From Blasia pusilla (Eukaryota > Marchantiophyta > Marchantiopsida > Blasiales): a stretch of DNA of 64,000 bases. The notes beneath the pieces were generated by a model, which did not search any database, was not told the origin of the DNA, and worked only from the letters and a program-made list of their open reading frames with translations. A program made the position numbers and the translations under genes. Position 1 is the stretch's first letter. Each line of letters begins with the position of its first letter. Location of the stretch: assembly GCA_050084515.1 (NCBI GenBank), contig CM114272.1, positions 19,778,001-19,842,000 on the forward strand, read 5' to 3'. This document shows, in pieces, positions 22,631 through 33,999 of the stretch.

Positions 22631-23257
22631 ATGGAAAGTATTGATGCAAGAAAGAGGACCAGAGAAGTTGTGATCGAGCTTGGCCAAGATTCCAAACCTG
22701 GACAAGCACTAGATGAAGGCGATAGAGGCAATACATCACTTCAAGACATTGGGAAACGCCAGAGGAAATCCAACCACACCAATTCTTACTCTCCATTTTC
22801 TAGTACCAATCTGTCTTTATCAGATATGAATAGGAACTTTGATGATGCATTTGTGAAGATTTTCATGCGCCCTGTAGGAAACAAGGCACCTAAATCTCAT
22901 AAGGGAACATTTTCAGAGTTGCAAGAGTTGTCAACCAAGTTGAAAGTAATCTCAGATGTTTGCAATACAATGGAGTCTATTGTGAAGGGATTTCATAATC
23001 AACGAATTTTGCTAGGCAAGCTAGAAAGTTACCGTTTAGAAAAAACCATTGATGGTTTGCCGGAAATCATTGAGAAGTTTGTGTTACAAGTGAAAGGTCT
23101 TTTGACAGATGAGAGTATCGTACAATTGATGATGGCAAACAGCGAGGTTTTGCAATGTTTAGATCAGAATCGTAGTGCTTGGGAATTTCTACGAGCTCGG
23201 ATTTCCTTTGATCTTTGCCCCAAGAAGTTTAGGCATCCAGTTCTTCATCAATCTTAA
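22631..23257 (+). CDS. Unknown protein, 208 aa, intact
   Basis: I do not recognise this protein. The open frame is uninterrupted from an in-frame ATG upstream (22592) to TAA at 23257; ATG 22631 (MESIDARKRTREVV) is the more natural start because AT-rich leader codons precede it. The N-terminal 60 residues are charged and polar with a basic patch (GKRQRKSN). The remainder is predicted mostly helical (FSELQELSTKLKVISDV; KTIDGLPEIIEKFVLQVKGL). No membrane segment or catalytic motif is visible. It lies about 570 bp after the end of the outer MULE on the same strand and could be a second gene of that element or a captured host fragment. Its openness beside many broken ORFs is the main evidence that it is, or recently was, expressed. 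Confidence 0.45.
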   Translation: MESIDARKRTREVVIELGQDSKPGQALDEGDRGNTSLQDIGKRQRKSNHTNSYSPFSSTNLSLSDMNRNFDDAFVKIFMRPVGNKAPKSHKGTFSELQELSTKLKVISDVCNTMESIVKGFHNQRILLGKLESYRLEKTIDGLPEIIEKFVLQVKGLLTDESIVQLMMANSEVLQCLDQNRSAWEFLRARISFDLCPKKFRHPVLHQS

Positions 23258-23929
23258 ATCCAGATTATCTCAGACGACATTTATTTGAGCTTTATTTTGG
23301 TTGTAGGCTTGACATACTTGGGAGATGATCTTATGTATCTATCTGTCACACAGATATTCTAATAACTTTATGATCAGAAATCAATTACAAAATCGTGTGT
23401 TTTCATGATATTTCCTTTATCATATCCTATTCATGGTCTGCTAAGTTTGTATTGAAATACACCTACACATGCACTATACACACTATACTTTTAGCTGAAA
23501 GCACTGAACATGTTGAAGATGATTGCATAATGCCTTCCCTTCCATAAATTCCAAGTTGTTGGAGTACTTTATATTGCATACCATAATGGATCCAAAAAAC
23601 ATCGTGACACGTTAGATTTAGATAGCTAATCTCTTGAATAGTTTGGGTAAATTTGAGGATCCGCCCAACACATAGTCCAAATTGTATGAGCAAAATATTT
23701 ACATGGCTTGAAAAGCTAAATATTTTATGTATAAAAGGATTGATCACTAGCAGGTTTTTTGACATACAATGTCAGAATACTTTATGTTTTATACTTTCAA
23801 TTGGAAATCCCATCTTCCAAGTGTTACATCCATCAAACCATCTTGCCCATATCATATATGGGACCGCCACTAAGAATATACGAAGCATATAAAGTATTTC
23901 ACTCTTCAACTTAAGAGTTAACCCTCTCT
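23258..23929. other. AT-rich stretch, nothing recognised
   Basis: No conserved coding sequence or repeat seen. Confidence 0.5.
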
Positions 23930-24310
23930 CAAGCAATAGTACTTTTTACTACGTACTACATCATTCTGCTAGACTACACTGACAAAATCTACAATTTCTT
24001 GTAATATGCCTCATTTTGGCGACCAAACCTTGATATACCGCCACCTTTCCTCCTCCTCGTCAATTTTCTTCTTGTATCTGGAAAGTTTTTCTTCCCACTG
24101 ATTTTCCATAAACCATGCTAGAGCTTTAGCCTCTCTTTCTCCTCTTCCTCATCAATTGCACATTCGATGTAGAACTTGGCAACTTCCTCTGCAAATTGTT
24201 TTAACTCTTATTCCACTTCCTCAATTTTTTCCAGCTCTATCTCTTCCTCTATACTAGCTCTTCTAATTCTGACTGAGGGGACTTTGTAGCCAAATTTTTT
24301 TCATCTGATT
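23930..24310 (-). pseudogene. Broken inverted copy of the 30.7-kb coiled-coil ORF
   Basis: The reverse complement aligns with 30735-31100 over its full length, including the segments encoding EELELQ(K)NEQVEVELKQL and GAGGAAGTTG.CAAGTTCTACA, and the non-coding tail (GGTGGCGG.ATAT.AA, then CCAAAATGAGGC). This copy carries stops (for example TAG and TAA where the other copy reads on) and small deletions. The two copies are inverted relative to each other, about 6.4 kb apart. Confidence 0.75.
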
Positions 24311-25115
24311 CACTAAAATAAACAACACAAGTTAAAATATCACCACTACTCAGTTAAAGCAAGTTTCAAGGTCTATAATGTATTTGAAGCAATTATCAAG
24401 AGAACAAATAAGAGGATGATCAATTTTGACTTCATCAGCAACACTGGTGGTGTATATAGAAAATGGTTTGATTATAAACTAGTCCACTTCTAATAAATTA
24501 CATTTGCCTCAATAGTATCTACACCATCACAAGGAATACATTCCAACTATCTAAGTGATTGTTCACTCAAAATAACCTTCTCATAGGCTCGTCATGTGAG
24601 GGCTATCTCTTCATTCACGAACATCGTATTTTTTGTGAGTGCTTCTCTTTCTTATGAGAACATATCAAGTAAAATCTAGTATTTGAGATAATATATCTCA
24701 ACCTGCTTGATCATACCGGACGAATGTGTTTGTCGACACATTCTTTCCAAAGTGGCTCTGCCTTCTCCTTAAAAATGATATATAATATTTACAATATTCA
24801 CTCAATTGTACGTTACATACATATAGATCATTTTATTCAAACATCACACATGATAGCTTAATACACATAAGCATCTACCATTCAGACAATCCTCTCTCAT
24901 GAAATCGAAAGCATTATGATAGCCCCAAATTCTGATAGATCAGAAAGCACACCTCTTGCAACATGGTCACTTTTGGCATCCACACCCAACCCAAACAACT
25001 CAACAGATAACATAAGGTGAGATCCTATACAATGGCTCTTGACTTCCCGTGATGATAAAACTCAGCTTACAACGGAAGTAACATGATCAATTTATTGAAC
25101 CCATGACTTTTATAC
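24311..25115. other. AT-rich stretch, nothing recognised
   Basis: No coding sequence or clear repeat seen until the duplicated segment that begins near 25116. Confidence 0.5.
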
Positions 25116-25224
25116 GCATCGGTGGGGAGGGATCAACATGTTCATAAATACGTTCGTCTTGTTCTAATGTTCACAAATATATTGAATCCATGACTTGTAA
25201 ATTTTCATGGAAAGCATTCCGACA
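25116..25224 (+). repeat. Flanking repeat, copy at left of the tandem array
   Basis: ATCGGTGGGGAG..TCATA.A.ACGTTCGTCTTG..CT.AT.TTCACAAAT.TATTGAA.CCAT.ACTT, followed by TTTTCATGGAAAGCAT. It recurs at 26726-26840 on the other side of the array in the same orientation. Confidence 0.7.
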
Positions 25225-26530
25225 TTGTCTATGGAGGAATGAATATGGACTAGACCATGCACAATGGCACCCAATGAATAGAGAAGCCCATCGCATGCCA
25301 ACCTTGCAAATGGAAACAATTCTAACTCTGTTAATGGAAAGCATTCCGACATTGTCTAATGGGATAATAGCAAGGCTTTGCACTTCAAATTAACTATGAA
25401 CCGAAATCTCTCCACGACATACCAGGATAATGATTCCATTCACAACGTTGAAGGAATGAATATGGACTAGACCATGCACAATGACACCCAATGAATAGAG
25501 AAGCCCGTCGCATACCAACCTTGAAAATGGAAACAATTCTAACTCTGTTCATGGAAAGCATTCCGACATTGTCTAATGGGATACTCGCAAGGCTTTGCAC
25601 TTCAAATTAACTATGAACCGAAATCTCTCCACGACATACCAGGATAATGATTCCATTCACAAGGTTGAAGGAATGAATATGGACTAGACCATGCATAATC
25701 GCACCCAATAAATAGAAAAGCCCATCGCATGCCAACCTTGGAAATGGAAAGAATTCTAACTCTGTTCATGGAAAGTATTCCGACATTGTCCAATGGGATA
25801 CTCGCAAGGCTTTGCACTTCAAATTAACTATGAACCGAAATCTCTCCACGACATACCAGGATAATGATTCCATTCACAAGGTTGAAGGAATGAATATGGA
25901 CTAGACCATGCACAATGGCACCCAATGAATAGAGAAGCCCATCGCATGCCAACCTTGCAAATGGAAAGAATTCTAACTCTGTTCATGGAAAGCATTCCGA
26001 CATTGTCTAATGGGATAATAGCAAGGCTTTGCACTTCAAATTAACTATGAACCGAAATCTCTCCACGACATACCAGGATAATGATTCCATTCACAAGGTT
26101 GAAGGAATGAATATGGACTAGACCATGCACAATGGCACCCAATGAATAGAGAAGCCCATCGCATGCCAACCTTGCAAATGGAAACAATTCTAACTCTGTT
26201 AATGGAAAGCATTCCGACATTGTCTAATGGGATAATAGCAAGGCACAATCGCACCCAATGAATAGAAAAGCCCATCGCATGCCAAACTTGAAAATGGAAA
26301 GCATTCAGACCCTTTTTATGGAAAGGATTCCGACATTGTGTAATGGGATATCCGCAAGGCTTTGCACTTCAAATTAACTATGAACCGAAATCTCTTCACG
26401 ACATACCAGGATAATGATTCCATTCACAGGGTTGAAGGAATGAATATGGACTAGACCATGCACAATGGCACCCAATGAATAGAAAATCCCATCGCATTCC
26501 AACCTTGAAAATGGAAAGCATTATAGCTCG
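25225..26530 (+). repeat. 217-bp tandem array, about six units
   Basis: The anchor CTATGAACCGAAATCTC recurs at 25394, 25611, 25828 and 26045 (exact 217-bp steps), then at 26378 (333 bp on, because 116 bp is duplicated inside that unit). A half unit starts the array at 25225. Units differ by only a few bases, so the expansion is recent or homogenised. Every unit contains a form of GGAAAGCATTCC. Open frames on the minus strand repeat with the unit and are not genes. Confidence 0.92.
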
Positions 26531-26680
26531 GTCAAAACCAAGAGTGCCTCAATCGACCCTAAATTCGTGCGCTGCCAATTGTGCTTATGGAAGGCATTCC
26601 GGACTCGCAGTAAGTATTGAAGCCCCGGCTGTCAACATCGGGCCAAGAAAACCCTCGTGGGTTTATCACAGGAGGTACCT
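26514..26680 (+). repeat. ~160-bp dispersed repeat, copy 1
   Basis: Runs from GTCAAAACCAAGAG.GCC through GTGCTTATGGAAGGCATTCC to GTGGGTTTATCACAGGAGGTAC. Further copies at 27409-27570 and about 28000-28133. Confidence 0.8.
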
Positions 26681-26840
26681 TATACACCTGTGAAATGATT
26701 GAACCCGTCTATGGGTAATACACATCGGTGGGGAGAAATGAACGTCTTCATACACACGTTCGTCTTGATCTGATATTCACAAATTTATTGAACCCATTAC
26801 TTATAAATTTTCATGGAAAGCATGCCGGCATTGTGTAATT

Positions 26841-27239
26841 ATTGGATTCTCAACATCCACTCCTCTGAGCACCATTGATTTGATCGGCCCCCTTGTATGA
26901 GGAGAAGCCTAGATCGATGGTTCCGACTTAGACGTCGAAGGAGTCATAGTAATATGACGTAGGTGGTTTACGGAGTAGCGTTACTAGGTTTATCTAACCC
27001 TATATTTCTTCATTTCTATTAATAGAAACGAAGAAAAATAGGTAAAAACCCTAGTTTTCCCGAGTAGTCAAATAGTCGGGAGCCGCAGCGGTAGCGCATT
27101 CTCGTATGTCGAGTTATCTCGATTCGGAGTTCCATCGAAGCTCTTCTGTGAGCGCACGGACGGACTAGGCCACTTTGTATCTCTAAGTTTTGTAAAGATT
27201 TCAGTGATTTCGTCACTTTCTGTTTTCTCAAAGTAATTG
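26841..27239. other. Stretch with no recognised feature
   Basis: Between array-derived repeats; GC-richer than its neighbours around 27060-27170. No protein or RNA gene recognised. Confidence 0.45.
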
Positions 27240-27408
27240 GATACTCGCAAGGCTTTGCACTTCAAATTAACTATGAACCGAAATCTCTCCACGACATACC
27301 AGAATAATGATTCCATTCACAGGATTGAAGGAATGAATATGGACTAGACCATGCACAATGGGACCCAATGAATAGAAAAGCCCATCGCATGCCAACCTTG
27401 AAAATGGA
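27240..27408 (+). repeat. Detached unit of the 217-bp repeat
   Basis: GGATACTCGCAAGGCTTTGC, then CTATGAACCGAAATCTC at 27271 and the rest of the unit to GGAAAGCATTCC at about 27407. It leads directly into copy 2 of the 160-bp repeat, the same order as at the end of the main array (26378-26680), so the block was duplicated. Confidence 0.8.
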
Positions 27409-27570
27409 AAGCATTCCAGCTCTGTCAAAACCAAGAGCGCCTCAATCGACCCTAAATTCGTGCGCTGTCAATTGTGCTTATGGAAGGCATTCCGGACTCG
27501 CAGTAAGTATTGGAGCCCTGGCTGTCAACATCGGGCCAAAATCTTCGTGGGTTTATCACAGGAGGTACGT
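27409..27570 (+). repeat. ~160-bp dispersed repeat, copy 2
   Basis: Same landmarks as copy 1 with few substitutions; lacks a few bases near GGGCCAAAATCTTCG. Confidence 0.8.
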
Positions 27571-27590
27571 AATACACATGCGCAATAAAA

Positions 27591-27612
27591 AAAGGGTTTA
27601 GGGTTTAGGGTA
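27591..27612 (+). repeat. Interstitial telomere-like motif
   Basis: AGGGTTTAGGGTTTAGGGT: about two and a half units of the plant-type telomere repeat TTTAGGG, lying just after copy 2 of the dispersed repeat. Confidence 0.75.
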
Positions 27613-27729
27613 AGTAGATGCGCAATTCTATCTACTTACCCATCTAGTTACCTACCTGATACAGTCTGTGCAATGACGAACATGTTCATAAAATGTACAC
27701 AAACCTCACCTTCATGTTGAGACAGAAGG

Positions 27730-28290
27730 AGGAGATTCAACAATACATTTGAAGCCAATACGAAGCAATCCCACTCATGCCAAGAAGGAATAGGACCATG
27801 AACGGAACGAAGCTGGATCAGCAATACAGAGCCAACATGACCATGAACGAAGAAGTGGCATTTCGAATTTGACCGATGAACATGCATATTAGAAAAGAAA
27901 ACACCAATGGCTACATCTCTAAATAATATGCTAACGCGCGGAACCTATTACACTTGGACGAGAATCGGATGAATAAAACAGTTGATCCAAATCCCCTTAA
28001 GGCACGCAAATTAACCCTAATTTTGTGCGCTGCCAAATGTGCTTATGGAAGGCATTCCAGACTCGCAGTAAGTATTGGAGCCGCGGATGTCAACATCGGG
28101 CCAAAATCTTCGTGGGTTTATCACAGGAGGTACCTAATACACCTGCGCAATGATTGAACAAAGGAGATTCAACAATGTTCATATTGAAGCCGATACGAAA
28201 AATCCCACTCGAGCCAATAAGGAATAGGACCACGAACGAAGCAGGATCATCAATACAGAGCCAACAGGAGCATGAACGAAGAAGCCAAAA
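27730..28290 (+). repeat. ~125-bp direct duplication (27730-27855 and 28165-28290)
   Basis: Both copies start AGATTCAACAAT, pass through GGAATAGGACCA.GAACG and CAATACAGAGCCAACA, and end CATGAACGAAGAAG. Between them lies copy 3 of the 160-bp repeat, so a larger ~430-bp block was duplicated and then diverged. Confidence 0.75.
28000..28133 (+). repeat. ~160-bp dispersed repeat, copy 3 (shorter)
   Basis: Begins near TTAACCCTAATTTTGTGCGC and retains GTGCTTATGGAAGGCATTCC and the CACAGGAGGTAC end. Confidence 0.75.
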
Positions 28291-28549
28291 CGTTCATAAA
28301 TCGGCGCCTGTTGAAGAAGCAAATACGGAGCAGGTTGAGGCAACATGACCACGAATGAATTGCAAACAAGCTCCCTTAGGCCTCAACGAACGAATTGCAT
28401 ACAAAATCCCTCAGGGCAGGCAGGGTCACTACCTCTCCAATGCGCCAGCAATACGAACAAAGCGGGGTCACTACCTCTCCTCACATGGTTTCTAGCGTGG
28501 AAGGCTAGAATGAGATTTGCACAAAGTCTTGCTGCTGATTTATAGCGTA

Positions 28550-29005
28550 CTACATTTGAATTTCAAATCTGTCATGGTGCGATGGCATGCACTCACCATC
28601 CGCATGCCATTTACATGCGTATGAGACCTTGCCATCCCACATAAGAACGGATATCCATCTTCGGATATCTGGTGCCGACCCTGAATAGTGCCGCCACCGG
28701 AAAGTTTTACCACGGGCATTACTAGAGACGATCCCGATTCCGAGCAGGAAATACGGGTGAAAGGACCCGTCACTCAGACACGGCCCACGAGGCAACAATA
28801 ACACCTCTGATCTCTCGGACTATCGTGAGGCCGTGGAGGGGGGGGGACCAAACCCCTTCCCCCCATCGGGATCAGAATGCCCTACACCCGCGCTACGGCT
28901 ACATTTTCCCGGCAACGGTGACGCTCTCGGATATCCGGGAACGGATATCCGAGAGCCATGTGGATGGTATGGCATACATGTGCGATTTGAAATTCAAATC
29001 GCACA
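28550..29005. repeat. Candidate small inverted-repeat element with nested hairpins
   Basis: TTTGAATTTCAAATC at about 28555 faces GATTTGAAATTCAAATC at 28984. Inside are perfect hairpins: 28923-28956 (15-bp arms, GCTCTCGGATATCCG and its complement, loop GGAA) and 28980-29004 (12-bp arms around one base). CGGATATCC also occurs at 28649 and 28664. The interior is GC-rich (CCGGAAAG; CGGGCATTACT), unlike the surroundings. It resembles a MITE or captured fragment; no TSD could be assigned. Confidence 0.5.
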
Positions 29006-29247
29006 CCTTATAAATCCAGCAAATATCAACATGTAGGAAGCGAGTCATCGTAGTGAGGAGGCAGTACTGAGAGAGATTCGTCATGCGAGAGCTCTGTCAT
29101 GACGAATCTACTGCACCGGACGGAGCTACTGCTGAGGACGGAGCTGCTGATTTTGCAACGAATTTCGGGATTTTACAATTGCTGATTTTGCTACGAATTT
29201 CCCAACGTAAAGTGATTGACATTGCAGAATTTCAATCGACTGCACAT

Positions 29248-29518
29248 CCTTGGAGATGGATGTGTTTATGAACACATTCATCTCTGTGATGCGTTGAATC
29301 CTCCGTTGCAGAGATCTGCCCTCCGGTGCACGATTACGTAATTTGGTTGGAAATGCAAATTTTTTTTGTCACGAAGAGTTTACCTCACTGGTTTGGAAGG
29401 GGGATCGGAGGGTCATTTAGAAATCCGCAGCATTGATCGTGCTTTCAGTTCGTAACGTATTAGGTTTGTCATGTCTCTGAACCTTGGAGATGGACGTGTT
29501 TATGAACACATTCATCTC
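29248..29518 (+). repeat. 37-bp direct repeat, 234 bp apart
   Basis: CCTTGGAGATGGA(T/C)GTGTTTATGAACACATTCATCTC occurs at 29248-29284 and 29482-29518 with a single difference. Each copy contains a small hairpin (TGTGTT-TAT-GAACACA). Confidence 0.85.
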
Positions 29519-30712
29519 GGGAGCGTATGAAGGGCCGGTTGGATGAGTCATTTTTCTTTTGATTTTCGCATTTGTTCTGTAGGCTTATTAGATGACGCGG
29601 GCAAAGAATTTGGGGAGGTTTGCCTCAGAGCTTTCGTGCTTGTTTTTTAAATCCATAGAGTTGCACTGCTGGAATGCCTTGTGTTTTCTACAATTGCCCC
29701 AGATGACACTAGTGGCCAATTGATTGCGATTCTTTCGTGAATAGATGGGGAGTCACTTTTTTGTTGTTGCTTTATCTGTATAAGTGTAGTCAGTGCCCCA
29801 TGGTACTCAATCATGCACAATAATTCAGCCTCTGGTGCTTGATTATGTATTTCGTGGGTCAGTTGGTCTCTGTAGTTACTTGCTTCTTGAAATCTCTCTA
29901 TTTCCATTGATAAGTTCAGAATGTATTGTCAAGGTGTATTAGATGGGTTTTGGTGTTGCATGTGACCATGTCACTCAGAGATTGGCCACTAGTGCCCGAT
30001 TTTGAAAGTTGTGGCTCTCGTAGAAGGCTTTCTGTGTACATGTCCTCTGATGGGCTCGTATGCCCCTTTTTCCCTTGGGTTTCGCGTGTATCGTAAGAAT
30101 CAAGTGAGAATCACTATTGAGGTTCTTGCTGCATTCGTGAAGATGTATTTATTCGCGTGTCACAGAAAGGTTATCAGGTTTGTACGGTGGAGTGTGGGTT
30201 GTCTTGATATCCGTTGCCTTGTCAATTGCCACTCGGATGCTTCCCATCTCCAACATTGGCATCTATTGGGTCTTAGGGGATTGAAGGTAACTTCCATGTC
30301 ATCTTTGTTTGTGTAGAAAAAAATCATCCAGCCCTAAACGCACTCATCGACAATAAGTAGGTGTCTTATGATTTATACCATGGGATCATGTCAACACTAA
30401 ATGCTTATTGTTGTAAAGGTGTCATCCGTGTAGTTCCCTAAACTCAGTGGATATTGCATTTGAGAACTCTGAGATGGCTGGAATACCTTCTTTGTGTCTC
30501 GTTAAGACTATCATGGAAAATATAATTTACTAAAGGAGAATCGATTGAGAATTTTCTGGATAGTCAACAACTCTTCTTTGTACAATAGTGTTGATTATGT
30601 TTTTATTTGTTCTTTTGAGGTTTCTTTCAAAAGGTGTGACTTTGTTAGATATGTAAAAATGCCTAATACTAAAACCTGCACCTTCCTTTTGTGAATGAAG
30701 GGTATTGAGTGA
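29519..30712. other. Stretch with no recognised gene
   Basis: Open frames at 29647-29907 (minus) and 30002-30316 (plus) lack recognisable domains. The sequence has the T-rich look of an intron or untranslated region. Confidence 0.4.
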
Positions 30713-30997
30713 ATGCGTATGGCTTCAAGTCAATCAAATCGACAAAACTTGGCTACAAAGCCTCCCCATGTCATTATTAGAAAAGCGAGATTGGAGGAAG
30801 AGTTAGAGCTGCAAAAAAATGAGCAAGTGGAAGTGGAGTTGAAGCAACTTGCAGAGGAAGTTGACAAGTTCTACAGAGAATGTGCAACTGATGAACTACA
30901 TGAGGAAGAGAGGGCTGAAGCTATGGCATATTTTATGAATCTTCACTGGGAAGAACATCTTGTTGAATACAAGAAGCAAAGTGACAAGGAGGAGTAA
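30713..30997 (+). CDS. Small coiled-coil protein, about 94 aa, unknown
   Basis: An intact frame from ATG 30713 (an alternative ATG lies at 30719) to TAA 30997. After a polar N-terminus (SSQSNRQNLATKPPH) it is a strongly charged helix: RLEEELELQKNEQVEVELKQ and then DELHEEERAEAMAYF, ending in KQSDKEE. The length and heptad-like Leu/Glu spacing suggest a coiled coil; no enzyme motif is present. A broken inverted copy lies at 23.9-24.3 kb, so this belongs to a repeat family, perhaps a small ORF of a transposon. Function not known. Confidence 0.4.
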   Translation: MRMASSQSNRQNLATKPPHVIIRKARLEEELELQKNEQVEVELKQLAEEVDKFYRECATDELHEEERAEAMAYFMNLHWEEHLVEYKKQSDKEE

Positions 30998-31110
30998 AGG
31001 TGGCGGAATATAAAGAATTGGTCACCAAAATGAGGCGTGATGCATGCTTGTAGATTGTTTTCGGGTAGGATAGTAAATAGATATAGTATGCAGTAAAGGA
31101 AAGAAAAGGA

Positions 31111-31559
31111 CCTCTTCTTCAGAGAGAACAAAATCTCTAATGTTCTCTATGGAAATACTTTCTTCATTTGTGGAAACACATTCTTTTTCGTGAAAATAAA
31201 ATATTTTTGTGTGAATTTGTTTGATGTTTGTTAAATTCATATGAGTGAATGACTTCATATGAGTGAATATTTTTATTTTTTGATTTAGATAAATTACAAA
31301 CCTCAAACCCATCATCCCTAAGTGTAAAAAAATAAATTCATAAAAATAGGGCATCAAAGGAAGAAATATTGCTATAGATACATGCAAGCAAAACGAAGAC
31401 GTTCGAGCTATCTTATAGGGTATCTAGTGGCATGTGATCTGCTTCAAATATTACTCAGCAAATGGAAAGTTTATGCTCTAGCTAATGGAAATCCTTATAC
31501 CATTCTTTTACCCAAACGAATAGAAAATACGTGTAAAACTATAAAATAAAGTGAATTGA
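31111..31559. other. AT-rich stretch, nothing recognised
   Basis: Contains a local direct repeat (CATATGAGTGAATGACTT then CATATGAGTGAATATTTT, near 31238 and 31257). No gene. Confidence 0.5.
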
Positions 31560-32275
31560 TAAGTGGATAATATGGGAAGCATTCCATCTTAGAATTAAGG
31601 ATATCGAGAAATTGGGGAAAATTCATAAGAGTGTCAAGAGGATCGGGGTAAATAGAAAGCATTCCATCTTCCACACATATTACACTCGAAGAAAATCATA
31701 ATTTATGATAAAATTGGAAATGGAAAGTTGTTGTGGATAGCCAAAGGAAAGCATTCCACTCTTCCATTTACCATTTTTTGTTTGTGTATTTTAGTTACTT
31801 AGTGCCGAATAGAAAGCATTCCACCTTTGCCATACTTTTCCAGAGAAGTCTCATAGCCACGGTTGGAGTATTATATCCTTGTGTTACTCAAAGAAACGGA
31901 AAGCATGTGTAAAACTATAAAATAAACTGAATGGATGAGTGGATAGTGTTGAAATCATTCCTTCTTAAAATTAAGAGGACCAGAAAATAAAGGAAGAATT
32001 TATAAAATTTCGAGAGATTTTGCGTTCATACCAAGAATTCCATCTCCTAGTTAGATATAGGGATCCGTAAATAATGTTCATATATGGTAAATATGAGATG
32101 GCAAACAAAATAATTCACCTCAAGCAAAGGTTAAAAAGTGGAAAGCATTCTACTATCCTCCATAGCAATGTTAGTACAACTTTTACTTTTTTGGTAGGAA
32201 ATGAAAGTAATCCAAATTTATGTGTTGAAGTCGATTCTACAAGGAATAAAATAGAAAGCATTCCAAGTTTGAATG
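31560..32275 (+). repeat. Cluster of AGAAAGCATTCCA motifs
   Basis: The motif (G/A)GAAAGCATTCC(A) occurs at about 31573, 31657, 31748, 31810, 32138 and 32250, always on the plus strand and often followed by a short T/C-rich stretch (ATCTTCC, ACTCTTCC, ACCTTTGCC). The surrounding DNA is otherwise diverse and AT-rich. Confidence 0.7.
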
Positions 32276-33990
32276 AAGAAATTTTTAAACATATCATATG
32301 TGAGAGTGTTTTCCCACCTTCAAGAAGCATTTTAATCATCCATATTATAGTTATAGATAATGAAATTTTATTATATAATTGGAAATGGAAAGCAAATTGG
32401 AAGTATTGTACATTTTCCATTGGTTAAGCCTAGATGGGGAGGCCTTATCAAAGTAGTCCATTATTTTCTTCACCATATTATAACTTGGCTTAAGAATACG
32501 TTGTTTAAGAAACTAAATGAAGCCTTTATTGTATCACCTTTCATGCAAGTCTCTTGTTGAACATGGAAAAATACTTTTATTTGTTATTTTTTATTAGAAT
32601 GGACGATCATAGATTCCTTAGTGATTTGTGAAAGGGTTATGCATAAACCCTAAACCATTGAAAGGAGATCCAAGGTATTAGAGAATGTACATTTATAAGA
32701 TTCGGAGATTTGCATCTGTTAATCATATTATTTAGGGTGTCAGCTCATCTTAAGGACCAATGAAGGAGTCCCGCTTTTTTTTTTAAATGTCTTCAACCAA
32801 ATTACATGTATTATTAAAATCTATCTTTAATATTTACTGTGATGTTTATGAATGTTGAAGTCGCCAAGTTCACTATGTGTTTACCAAGTTCTTGTAAAGA
32901 GTGACTTGTAGTTAAAAAGATGAAAAGCTCATTATGACAAGTCAAAATATTGATAATGCTTGTACAATATTCCACATTTTTTTATGGAATCGTCAATGTG
33001 TACATGTGTTCGAATTCAAGTACCATCATTACTTACACAATTTGTTACGAGTAATGTTACACATATTTGGGGTTTCATACATTATTTAAAGTATTCATAT
33101 GTTGTAAGTTTTGAAATAAATCTCCATCCCAATTAATTCAAAAATATAAAATACGTGTGTAATACATGAAATTTTACTTAATTAAAATTTACTTGTGGAA
33201 AGGGAAAATTATAAGTATTCAAGGACCCCCTTATCATCAATTGGACCATGCACATAATGGAGAAACTTCAAAATGATTAATGAAATAATTAATGTATAAG
33301 GCTATAAATTAATTTCACTTCTTCAAGCAAGTTCAAGGTAGATATTAAGCAAGACTTCCTTGGAATTAACATGGATTCAAATAAGGAAAGCCTTTACACA
33401 CCCATTTATTCCATAATCAGATACCAAATCTACAATTATAATTATTTTAATAACAAAAAATTTATATTCAATATCCTCCAATAAATTACACAAAGTTTAT
33501 GGCAATAATCATACCAAGATAATCATGTTTACATTGAATTTAAATTAATATAATTATAATGTTATTAAGTTGAACGTATTCTATAAAATAAAGTGATCAA
33601 CCTCAAGAACATTATATTAAATTTTAATCAAGATTGAGTGGTTGTGTTGTTGTCAACGAACGCATTCTTCTAGTACTAGGTTAGCGGAAAAGGCTACTTT
33701 AGACTTAGGACCTCCATAAATTTTTTAATTCCCTAATCATGGCTTGTTGATGATTCAACACAGACATAGCTTATACACATAAATACTTTTACTCTTGCAA
33801 CCAAATCTATATATTTGAATTATACCGTTTAGGAAAAATCTATATATTTGAATTGTTTGTTTGTACAAAACGGAAAGCAATCCAAAAAAGAAAATGGAAA
33901 GATTTTGCAGTCGGTAATGGAAAATATTAAACCCTTCCATTACCCAAACAAATAGAAAATATGTTTAAAACTATAAAATAAATTGAATGG
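32276..33990. other. AT-rich stretch, nothing recognised
   Basis: No gene seen. A further GGAAAGCAATCC lies near 33871. GTGTAAAACTATAAAATAAA.TGAAT.GAT.AGTGGATA occurs at about 31532, 31909 and 33963 (three direct copies), so some of this AT-rich DNA is itself repeated. Confidence 0.5.
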
Positions 33991-33999
33991 ATTAGTGGA

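Noticed and set aside
25164-26275. Series of similar minus-strand open frames
   Set aside because: They repeat every 217 bp with the tandem array and have no conserved domain.
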